The notes beneath the pieces are model-generated. The model did not search any database. It worked only from the letters and a program-made list of their open reading frames with translations, and was not told where the DNA came from. This document shows, piece by piece, positions 1 through 5,408 of a DNA stretch of 5,641 nt. The DNA comes from Xanthobacteraceae bacterium (GTDB taxonomy: Bacteria > Pseudomonadota > Alphaproteobacteria > Rhizobiales > Xanthobacteraceae), in the NCBI GenBank assembly GCA_030037185.1, contig JASHRR010000979.1, positions 1 to 5,641 of the forward strand, given 5' to 3'. Every line of letters starts with the position of its first letter. The first letter of the stretch is position 1. The translations under genes were made by a program, and so were the position numbers.

Positions 1-212
1 GGGCTTCCCAGTTCACACATTCGCTACGGCCTGCCAGTTTGCTCGCCCCCCTGTACGGATCCGACCAGTTTTCTGGCCGTCGGGGACTTTTACGTCCTGG
101 CTTCCGGCGTGTCGGTCACCGTTCCCGCCGCTGGATATGACTACAACAGTGACTGGACTCCTCTGTTGGCGGGACTTTCACCCGCAGGAATGACAGCTAG
201 CCATCGCTGCAC
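1..212 (-). mobile_element. Group II intron, 5' portion (domain I), truncated by the window edge
   Basis: Read on the minus strand, this stretch resembles the 5' part of a bacterial group II intron ribozyme. It begins at 212 with GTGCAGCG, close to the GUGYG consensus for intron 5' ends. A short hairpin GCGGG-TGAAAGT-CCCGC follows at 185-169, a form seen repeatedly near the start of such introns. After it come purine-rich domain I-like segments such as GGCGGGAACGGTGACC and GGCGAGCAAACTGGCAGGCC. The maturase/reverse transcriptase ORF and domains V-VI would lie beyond position 1, so completeness and mobility cannot be judged. The plus-strand ORF at 109-300 is a chance reading of the complement. 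The call rests on remembered sequence character, not on a covariance search. The exact boundary at 212 is the least certain part, since the fifth base is A rather than G. Confidence 0.62.
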
Positions 213-214
213 GA

Positions 215-234
215 TCCCTTTGGTTCCAAAGGGA
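215..234. repeat. 20-base inverted repeat flanking the intron end
   Basis: TCCCTTTGGTTCCAAAGGGA has 9-base perfect arms around a 2-base centre. Read on the minus strand it ends two bases before the proposed intron start at 212. Group IIC introns characteristically insert just downstream of stem-loops such as intrinsic terminators, so this hairpin may be the insertion target. It lacks a T-tract on the minus strand (GGGATC follows), so it is not a good terminator now. Confidence 0.6.
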
Positions 235-456
235 GCCGTCAATAGCAAGCTAAAGTTGATGTCCCTATGTTGTCAATTAGCCAGGATATTAAGCAGGTAA
301 TTCAAAACATCGGTTTCGTAGCGTTGGCTGAGCGGCCGCATACGCATAGTGGCAAACTATCGCACTTTCCAAAACAGTCATACTGATGATGGGTATATGA
401 TGTGCCAACTCGGTTATTCTATACGCACTCCAGATATGCGAGGCTTAGTAGCTTAT
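235..456. other. Intergenic stretch, no gene recognised
   Basis: No ORF with a ribosome binding site or recognisable product is visible on either strand. It holds a short inverted repeat, ATAGT-GGCAA-ACTAT, at 346-360 and is more AT-rich than the coding parts. If the intron boundary at 212 is right, this is the 5' exon side of the insertion. Confidence 0.5.
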
Positions 457-484
457 TTGACATGGTAAGATAGACTACTATACT
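457..484 (+). promoter_or_regulatory. Strong sigma70-like promoter
   Basis: A perfect -35 box TTGACA (457-462) and a -10 box TATACT (479-484) are separated by 16 bases. Transcription would start near 490. The spacer is one base shorter than ideal, but both boxes are close to consensus. No convincing coding sequence follows closely, so the product may be a structured RNA or a leader. Confidence 0.55.
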
Positions 485-489
485 ATTGA

Positions 490-640
490 GTTTTGCAGGG
501 AGGGCAACACTTGCTAGTGCCCGGCGACAGCTCGCTGGCGTGAGCGGGAGAGCCCGAGAACCCGCCATCTAATCTGAGCGTGCACGAAAGAGTCCGGGGC
601 TCCCGAGTTTCACGGGCAGCCATAATTGAATGTCCCGCGT
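490..640 (+). ncRNA. Candidate structured RNA or leader downstream of the promoter
   Basis: The first 120 bases after the predicted start are dense in self-complementarity. GCTCGC-TGGC-GTGAGC (about 531-546) forms a six-pair hairpin with one G-U. GGGC...GCCC arms lie around 502-522, and CGGG-AGAG-CCCG (545-556) is another hairpin. An alternative long-range stem pairs CGGGAG (545-550) with CTCCCG (600-605). The two stems that use 545-550 are mutually exclusive, which could allow switching. I do not recognise a known riboswitch or Rfam family here. GC-rich sequence makes hairpins by chance, so this remains a candidate. The 3' end is unknown. Confidence 0.25.
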
Positions 641-908
641 CCGTCCAACTGGATCATTTTTCAAGATTATGAGCTGCCCGAAGCTCCTGGACGCTCTGAG
701 CAGCGCGTTCCAGTCTGGCGGCCGAGGCTCCCAATCGAAAAGAGAGTTGTCGGTTTGCCACATGCGAGTAGCCAGGCTGCTCCAAGTTTTGCGGCTGCAA
801 ACCGATGCGCCAAGAACAACCGCCACTTCCGCGAAAAACAGACTGAGTTCTGAAGAAGAATCTTAAGCTGTCCCTCAGCAGGGCCAGTGGCCGAACACTT
901 ACGCATCG
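641..908. other. Intergenic stretch, short ORFs without support
   Basis: Overlapping ORFs of 75-86 codons exist on both strands here, for example 630-866 plus and 569-826 minus. None has a Shine-Dalgarno sequence at its start or a recognisable motif, and they cross-shadow one another. The stretch may be a decayed gene, but no family could be named. Confidence 0.4.
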
Positions 909-910
909 CC

Positions 911-938
911 CCACCTTCCTATGGGAGGGGTTATTTAT
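911..938 (+). terminator. Weak plus-strand terminator-like hairpin
   Basis: CCTTCC (914-919) pairs with GGGAGG (923-928) around a TAT loop, with one T-G pair. The stem extends by CC (911-912) with GG (929-930) around a bulged A. The interrupted T-rich tail TTATTTAT follows. It would end transcription from the promoter at 457. On the minus strand, just past the fhuF-like stop codon, the same hairpin lacks a T tail, so it is a poor terminator for that gene. Confidence 0.33.
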
Positions 939-1786
939 GATCTACGGGCAAGCCAAGCCCGGTTTCGTTCGAGCCGCTCTGCCTCTGGAATGATCGGGCA
1001 ATTCGCGCAAAATTGCCGGTTGCTGTTCTTGAAATGAAGGCAGCAGGCGCGCATCTTTTGGAATGTCCGGCTTACCCCATCGATGCTCACCTCGTAGAGA
1101 TGAGGTGCGGCGCGTTCGATTTCCGGGTGCAAGCTGAACATGGCGCGGGCCGTGCGGACACCGTGAGCCTCGTCGCCGAGTTGACGCCCTATGCTCGCAA
1201 ACTGCGAGGCCCAGGACGAAGTTGCCATGGCCCAAAGTGCATGTCGGGAAAAGCCGGACCAGACATGTTGTGCGACAATCACAGGCTCGCTAAAGGCAAT
1301 TAGGCTTTCGAGCAACTGCTTGAGCAACAGCTCATTGGGCGAGCTTTCCAGCCAATCGGGACTGCCGGCGAGCACATCGTCAGATTGTCCGACAAATGCC
1401 GCGTCGCGGATACACAACCACCGCAACAAGGTTCGGGGCGAGAAGCAAACCGCGTAACTCCGCACAACCGGGACCCGCGAGCGCACAAGATAACTGGCTA
1501 TCGCGAATCCTCCACCCCAGCCAAGGCGTAGCATCAGTGCTGCCGACGCGGCCCTGCGGTTGAATTTGAAACCGACCGAACCGAGGCGTTGCATCAGGGA
1601 GGCAAGAGGATCGGCCTGCGGCCTGCACAGCTCTTCACCAGACAGCCATGTGCCTTCGATATCTATTCGCTCGGGGCACGCCTGAACAACCAGCTCGTAG
1701 CGTCTGACAGTCTGGAGAATGTCAGCAAGCACTGGACGCTCAAGAGAGCAGGCATATACTGAAAAAACCTGGTCAAGTGGGTCCAT
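935..1786 (-). CDS. FhuF-like ferric-siderophore reductase, [2Fe-2S] protein
   Basis: Predicted 283-residue cytoplasmic protein with no signal peptide. The diagnostic feature is the C-terminal cysteine motif CC-x10-C-x2-C at Cys248, Cys249, Cys260 and Cys263, in the segment ACCLHFKNSNRQFCANCP. This motif binds the unusual [2Fe-2S] cluster of the FhuF family, which reduces ferric iron in hydroxamate-type siderophores and so releases it. E. coli FhuF is about 262 residues, so the length fits. The central part (about 80-120 and 165-225) has the alanine/leucine-rich character of the FhuF N-terminal domain but diverges from the E. coli protein. The ATG at 1786 is the only start I could find: the frame is open upstream to a TAG near 1870 without another ATG or GTG. 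It lacks a good Shine-Dalgarno sequence, so expression or the exact start is uncertain. It lies divergent from the PepSY gene at 2431. The family assignment is strong; the siderophore substrate cannot be inferred. Confidence 0.85.
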   Translation of the reverse strand: MDPLDQVFSVYACSLERPVLADILQTVRRYELVVQACPERIDIEGTWLSGEELCRPQADPLASLMQRLGSVGFKFNRRAASAALMLRLGWGGGFAIASYLVRSRVPVVRSYAVCFSPRTLLRWLCIRDAAFVGQSDDVLAGSPDWLESSPNELLLKQLLESLIAFSEPVIVAQHVWSGFSRHALWAMATSSWASQFASIGRQLGDEAHGVRTARAMFSLHPEIERAAPHLYEVSIDGVSRTFQKMRACCLHFKNSNRQFCANCPIIPEAERLERNRAWLARRS

Positions 1787-2100
1787 AGAGGAGCTGGATC
1801 TGTGGTTACTGGAGGACGTAAGGAGCTGTGCCGAAAAGTAACGCCAGAGTGTGCCTGATAGCCTGCGCTAAAGCTCTTGGCAATGGAAAGCACATTTGAT
1901 TGCAGGAGGCGACGTAGCCTCCAAGCCATCGAAGCAGCCTCTGTCCGTCGATATGGTATCGGGATCAGCTGAAATGATCCTGCCGCATGTTTTCGCACGA
2001 CTGACGGTGCCGTTAGCGTTTATTGGCCTCTATCTGAAACGCATTCGAGCCGGAAGCGAGTTCGCCGTAAAGCAGGTTTGGCTGAAGAGTTGCCGAGGAA

Positions 2101-2113
2101 CGATTGTCAATCG
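2101..2113. repeat. 13-base palindrome, possible operator
   Basis: CGATTGTCAATCG has perfect 6-base arms around a single T. The short symmetrical form suits a dimeric regulator such as an iron-responsive repressor, but it does not match a consensus I can name. Confidence 0.3.
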
Positions 2114-2276
2114 GAATTGGTAATATCATCGGTGATCGCGCAGCGAAGATACCAGCCTCCTGGTCGGGGGTCTGTTTGGGTAATATACGTGGGTACAGTA
2201 CCATCAAAACATGAATAGCCGACATAAATAGAGGTGCGCCGGCTCGTGTTCTATGTTTTCCTAAACGTGCTGACCA

Positions 2277-2288
2277 CCGGAATTCCGG
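2277..2288. repeat. 12-base perfect palindrome, possible operator
   Basis: CCGGAATTCCGG is perfectly symmetrical. It lies just before the Shine-Dalgarno-like GGAGAAGG (2287-2294) that precedes the 10-codon ORF at 2304, so a bound protein or a local hairpin there could affect that ORF. Confidence 0.3.
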
Positions 2289-2303
2289 AGAAGGAATAAA
2301 GTG

Positions 2304-2336
2304 ATGGAGGAACAGGGGGAACGCTGGTGTACCTAA
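2304..2336 (+). CDS. Possible 10-codon leader ORF or gene-start remnant
   Basis: ATG at 2304 opens a 10-residue peptide, MEEQGERWCT, ending at TAA 2334-2336. It is preceded by GGAGAAGG (2287-2294), a strong Shine-Dalgarno-like sequence about nine bases upstream; an adjacent GTG at 2301 is an alternative start. It ends 94 bases before the PepSY start. It may be a leader peptide, or the surviving start of a lost gene whose body was deleted. The ribosome binding site is the only support. Confidence 0.25.
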   Translation: MEEQGERWCT

Positions 2337-2418
2337 GCTCGTCACGTGTGGAACGCCTGCGACCAACCAAGTTGCGACCTTAGCGCCGACAGTTTAACCT
2401 CTTGGCATTTAACGCACC

Positions 2419-2423
2419 GGAAG
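2419..2423 (+). promoter_or_regulatory. Ribosome binding site deciding the PepSY gene start
   Basis: GGAAG lies seven bases before the ATG at 2431. The frame also has a TTG at 2425, which would sit only one base from this element. The spacing therefore favours ATG 2431 as the start. Confidence 0.55.
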
Positions 2424-2430
2424 CTTGCAG

Positions 2431-3933
2431 ATGACAAAAATTGGGAAGGGTCTGTGGCGAGCACTGGTCATCACTCACCGGTACCTCGGTGTTGTGCTTG
2501 GGCTGCTAATGGCGGTCTGGTTCGTTTCAGGTGTTGTCATGATGTATGTGGGCTTTCCACAGCCGGCGGGCAGCGAGCGGCTGCGCGGCTTGCCGCGGAT
2601 CGCGTGGGCCGATTGCTGCCGGGTTGACGAAGCTGCCGTGCCGGATGGTCAACCGGTCGGCCGCGCGGAGATCGAGATGCTATTGGGCACTCCCGTCCTA
2701 CGCCTGCCGCGTGTGTTGGTACCCGTTCAAACGATCGACCTGACGGAGGGTAAGGACAGGCGCCTCGACATTGACGATGCCCAAGAAGTTGCGATCGCAG
2801 CCTCACCTCGCGTCAGGGGGCAGATTGCACCGCTTGTCGCGGCCGAAGAGATTGATGAGGACCAGTGGACATTGAATCGATATCGGCAAGAGCAGCCAAT
2901 TTTCCGTTTCTCGTTCGGCGATCCCGAGCGTTCGGTCCTGTACGTATCTGGCGCTTCGGGCCGTGTCGCGCTGCGCACCACAGCCGGTCAACGCTTCTGG
3001 AACTGGTTGGGAGCCATTCCCCATTGGCTCTATTTCGAATCCCTGCGGACCGACGGACTGTTGTGGAGCCGCACGGTGATCTGGACCTCGATCCTGGGCA
3101 GTTTCCTAACCATCATTGGGCTCTACCTCGGCATCGCACAATTCAGGCGCGGCGGGGATCAGCGATTCTCGCCTTATCGAGGGCTATTCTACTGGCATCA
3201 CCTTGCTGGGCTCGTATTTGGTGTCGTCGCTCTCGCTTTCGTGGCTAGCGGATTAGTGTCAATGAATCCCTGGGGCTTCCTCGACAGTCGGGGCGGCAAT
3301 GACCGGGCGCGGCTCGAAGGGCCTCCACCGCGTTGGGTGGACGTGAAGGCCTCAATCCTCGCACTAAGGGCACGGGCAATAATGGCGGTTAATCTGTCCC
3401 TGGCGCCCTATGCTGGCGAGATCTTTTGGTTAGCTAACGGTGAAGACGGCGTAATCACTCGGCTCGACTCAGTAGGCAATACGGCGCCGATCAGCGCTCG
3501 CGAGCTTGCCGAGGCTGGCGCGCGCCTTGTGGGTGGTGCCGGGATCGCGACGCAGGGCCTGATCGAGAAGGGGGACGCGTATTACACTGACGATCGACTA
3601 CCCGCTCGGCTGCCCGTCTATCGCGTGATTGTGAATGACCCAGAAAGCACGCGCTACTACATTGACTCGACCTCGGGTGCGCTATTGCAACGCGTAGATT
3701 CCAACCGTCGGTGGCACCGCTGGTTGTTTGGAGCGATCCATCGCCTTGATTTCGCTCCTTGGATCCGGGTGCGGCCCGCATGGGACATCATTCTGATTGC
3801 CCTGATGCTCGGTGGCTTTGCGGTGAGTGCGACCGGTGTCTATCTCGCGCTGCGGCGCGTTCGCTATGACCTCACAACGTTGTTTCGACTCGTTGCGAGG
3901 CCGCGAGCGGCGCGAACTATTCGTTGGTTTTGA
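2431..3933 (+). CDS. PepSY-associated transmembrane protein, iron-regulated/siderophore utilisation type
   Basis: Predicted 500-residue inner-membrane protein from ATG 2431. Four hydrophobic helices are visible: about 12-40 (holding THRYLGVVLGLLMAVW), 215-235, 253-278 (preceded by YWHH, His256-His257) and 451-474. Two large periplasmic stretches lie between helices 1 and 2 and between helices 3 and 4. Each ends in a PepSY-like turn, YVSGASGRV near 171-179 and YYIDSTSGAL near 409-418, then a shared GAI-x(0,1)-H element (His198; His437) and the next helix. This gives an internal repeat: GAIPHWLYF matches GAIHRLDF. The architecture fits the PepSY_TM family (PiuB and relatives), found in siderophore uptake loci and proposed to assist iron release or reduction at the inner membrane; the biochemistry is not settled. 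Conserved membrane histidines could bind haem. It is divergent from the FhuF-like gene, which supports the iron role. No terminator follows closely. A broken paralogue lies at 5409-5641. Confidence 0.85.
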   Translation: MTKIGKGLWRALVITHRYLGVVLGLLMAVWFVSGVVMMYVGFPQPAGSERLRGLPRIAWADCCRVDEAAVPDGQPVGRAEIEMLLGTPVLRLPRVLVPVQTIDLTEGKDRRLDIDDAQEVAIAASPRVRGQIAPLVAAEEIDEDQWTLNRYRQEQPIFRFSFGDPERSVLYVSGASGRVALRTTAGQRFWNWLGAIPHWLYFESLRTDGLLWSRTVIWTSILGSFLTIIGLYLGIAQFRRGGDQRFSPYRGLFYWHHLAGLVFGVVALAFVASGLVSMNPWGFLDSRGGNDRARLEGPPPRWVDVKASILALRARAIMAVNLSLAPYAGEIFWLANGEDGVITRLDSVGNTAPISARELAEAGARLVGGAGIATQGLIEKGDAYYTDDRLPARLPVYRVIVNDPESTRYYIDSTSGALLQRVDSNRRWHRWLFGAIHRLDFAPWIRVRPAWDIILIALMLGGFAVSATGVYLALRRVRYDLTTLFRLVARPRAARTIRWF

Positions 3934-3995
3934 CAAAAAGATGCATCAAGTCGGGAACCGCAATCGATCCGCGGCACGAAGCTAAGGTAGACTAT

Positions 3996-4015
3996 AGTGA
4001 CTCGGAGTGACTCGC
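3996..4015. repeat. Tandem 10-base direct repeat
   Basis: AGTGACTCGG is followed directly by AGTGACTCGC, two copies matching at nine of ten bases. One helical turn per copy would place a protein twice on the same DNA face, as response regulators do. It could also be slippage. It lies 63 bases past the PepSY stop. Confidence 0.4.
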
Positions 4016-4210
4016 CGTATTTGGACGACCATATAAGGCGTTGCTGGGTCCAGTTGCACAAGCTCTGATGGTGACTTATGGTCCGACCGTGTTCATCTCA
4101 TAGAAAGTTTCGACTCGCGGCTGCAATCAAGGCGCCCCGTTTGAAGGCCCTCGGGCTAAACCCTTCAATCTCCGGCCGATATAAGAACCTTGTCGACGGG
4201 GGAGGAAGCG

Positions 4211-4276
4211 GTGCACTGTAGCGTGATTGTCCAGCCCGGTAGGCCATTAGGCGTATTCCGTAGTGAGCCGAAGTAG
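4211..4276 (+). CDS. Possible 21-codon ORF or gene-start remnant
   Basis: GTG at 4211 opens a 21-residue ORF (VHCSVIVQPGRPLGVFRSEP then K) ending at TAG 4274-4276. Its start follows GGAGGA (4201-4206), a near-perfect Shine-Dalgarno sequence four bases upstream, slightly close. The peptide is not recognised. It could be a microprotein or the 5' stub of a deleted gene. Confidence 0.18.
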   Translation: MHCSVIVQPGRPLGVFRSEPK

Positions 4277-4415
4277 GCGGACCGCCCCGAGGATTGCTCT
4301 ACCAGCTCACAGACCTTGGGGCCACGGGGTCATGATTCCGGGCTAATGGAGGCTTTAGAAATCGACCTGCCGAAGTCTGGTCAAAACTCTGGCCCAGCCA
4401 AGTCGCAGTGATCTG

Positions 4416-4456
4416 GCGAATAAAATATATGAAATTCGCAAAATGTCTATTTTTGC
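4416..4456. repeat. Two overlapping AT-rich inverted repeats upstream of the small-RNA promoter
   Basis: GCGAAT (4416-4421) and ATTCGC (4434-4439) form one inverted repeat with a 12-base AT-rich centre. GCAAAA (4438-4443) and TTTTGC (4451-4456) form a second one that overlaps the first by two bases. The tract is distinctly AT-rich compared with its surroundings and lies about 105 bases upstream of the -35 box at 4563. It could be a regulator or nucleoid-protein site. Confidence 0.3.
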
Positions 4457-4562
4457 AAGCTGTGTAATTACTAACTCCACTCACGCGCATCTGATACGCC
4501 ATAGCCATACCAGGTACGGTATATATTGCTTTAGATTTGTTGACAGTTCATTGGATGTGCAT

Positions 4563-4591
4563 TTGACACGATCAGTTACATATGCTTTAAA
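4563..4591 (+). promoter_or_regulatory. Strong sigma70-like promoter of the small RNA
   Basis: A perfect -35 box TTGACA (4563-4568), an ideal 17-base spacer and a -10 box TTTAAA (4586-4591) predict a start at about 4597-4599. Another TTGACA lies at 4540-4545 with no good -10 at the right distance. The transcript meets a strong terminator about 95 bases later. Confidence 0.6.
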
Positions 4592-4597
4592 ACAATG

Positions 4598-4692
4598 GAC
4601 GGTGAGTTCCCCTCCGTCACACTCCTATGTACCTTAAGAAATTCCAACTTGGACACTTCCAGCGTTAAGCCCTGGAAGTGTCATTTTGTTTT
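4598..4692 (+). ncRNA. Candidate trans-acting small RNA, about 95 nt
   Basis: The stretch between the promoter at 4563-4591 and the intrinsic terminator at 4652-4692 has the form of a stand-alone bacterial sRNA gene. The 5' end forms a hairpin, GACGG (4598-4602) with CCGTC (4614-4618), whose 11-base loop presents CCCCT. A less structured linker follows with ACTCCTAT (about 4620-4627), whose CTCCT complements the Shine-Dalgarno AGGAG. The 3' end is the terminator stem with a U-rich tail suitable for Hfq. C/U-rich anti-Shine-Dalgarno motifs in loops are typical of alphaproteobacterial sRNAs such as the AbcR/ar15 and ar14 groups, which repress translation of uptake-transporter mRNAs. I cannot assign this one to a known family. 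The ORF at 4443-4637 crosses the promoter and has no support. Confidence 0.5.
4652..4692 (+). terminator. Intrinsic terminator
   Basis: GACACTTCCAG (4652-4662) and CTGGAAGTGTC (4672-4682) form a perfect 11-pair stem around a 9-base loop, followed by ATTTTGTTTT. This is the clearest terminator in the window and acts on the plus strand; the minus-strand side has no T-tract. Confidence 0.88.
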
Positions 4693-5408
4693 ATGCGCAT
4701 GAGAGATACTCCTATACGACGCATCGTCGATCGATAGCGAGGTCCGATATATTATTGAGGGGGATTGCGCGTGCCAGGTGGAAGCGGTCACGGCCCAGCT
4801 CCATAAACTTGGACAGCGAGAGGGCCTGCACCACCCTGTCAACTGATCTGCAATTGAGGTGCGGTGAAAGAAAAAACTCGGGATCCCCGCCCGGGCACAA
4901 TACCCCGAATAACTTGACCGACGGCGATCGGTGGGCCGTAGTAAGGTGCTGGCCAAAGCTTTTGCGGAGAGGCGAGGGTGCAGCATCACCAACGGCCTCG
5001 GGCTGGCGTCTGCAGGCGTCTACCGTAGTGGCCCGGTGGGCGAGGCCGCTGGGCTGGCTTTCCACGGACTATCGCCAGTGGAAGTCACGGCCGGATTCCA
5101 AAGCGACGATCCGGTGAAGCACCTGCTGTCCTAGCGAAGCCACGCTCGTTGAGTTTCCCACCCTGTTGTATTGTCTCGAGGCCGGCCGCGGTCACTGATG
5201 CGTTATTTCGCGGCGGGCCGCTCGGAGCGGGCAAAAGCGACACATACGGTTCTGCGTGTCCCACGCATAAGCCCTCAGGCAATACGTTTTTGCGAACTAT
5301 TCTTCGCGATGGTATCAAAAGAGTCAGAGCCTCCGAGCGGAGTGGAAAGAACGTCGTGTGGTGAGCTGCGGTACCGTTGGGGAGATCTTGACCATGTCGC
5401 GCTTGTAC
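4693..5408. other. Long stretch without a recognisable gene
   Basis: ORFs of 67-143 codons exist in several frames (for example 4686-5117 and 5171-5497 plus, 4712-5065 minus), but none has a clear ribosome binding site, conserved motif or known family. The base composition returns to GC-rich after 4770, so this may be the remains of coding DNA. A CACATACGGTTCTG segment near 5239-5253 recalls the 3' half of group II intron domain V, but the 5' half does not fit. Confidence 0.4.

Larger units (their letters stand above)
1787..2430. promoter_or_regulatory. Divergent intergenic region between the fhuF-like and PepSY genes
   Basis: About 640 bases separate the two divergent genes and should hold both promoters. 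No confident sigma70 pair was found; a possible weak one is TTGGGT (2176-2181) with TACCAT (2199-2204) at 17-base spacing, plus strand. Short inverted repeats recur: GGAGGC/GCCTCC (1905-1922), GGATCA/TGATCC (1962-1980), CGATTGTCAATCG (2101-2113), GGTACAGTACC (2192-2202) and CCGGAATTCCGG (2277-2288). I could not match any of them to a Fur, Irr or RirA box. ORFs at 1896-2123 plus and 2013-2366 minus lack ribosome binding sites and recognisable motifs. Confidence 0.4.
3934..4415. other. Intergenic stretch downstream of the PepSY gene
   Basis: No recognisable gene. It holds a 10-base tandem repeat (3996-4015), a hairpin with TTGAAGG (4141-4147) and CCTTCAA (4162-4168) arms, and a short ORF with a strong ribosome binding site at 4211. 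No intrinsic terminator for the PepSY gene could be found. Confidence 0.45.

Noticed and set aside
350..364. TGGCAAACTATCGCA as a sigma54 promoter
   Set aside because: The GG and GC elements are nine bases apart instead of the required ten.
569..914. Overlapping short ORFs on both strands before the fhuF-like gene
   Set aside because: They shadow each other, lack start signals and match no family I know; a decayed gene cannot be excluded.
1663..1998. 111-codon minus-strand ORF overlapping the fhuF-like start
   Set aside because: It overlaps the 5' part of the FhuF-like gene in another frame and shows no domain.
2013..2366. 117-codon minus-strand ORF in the divergent intergenic region
   Set aside because: No ribosome binding site or known motif, and its content is typical of a non-coding open frame.
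4686..5117. 143-codon plus-strand ORF
   Set aside because: It begins at the tail of the terminator, has no ribosome binding site, has low-quality composition and shows no recognisable domain.
5205..5270. Segment resembling the 3' half of group II intron domain V (AAAAGCGACACATACGGTTC) followed by a GCGTG/CACGC hairpin
   Set aside because: The matching 5' half of domain V is missing apart from GAGC, no domain VI-like bulged stem was found, and no intron boundary could be placed.
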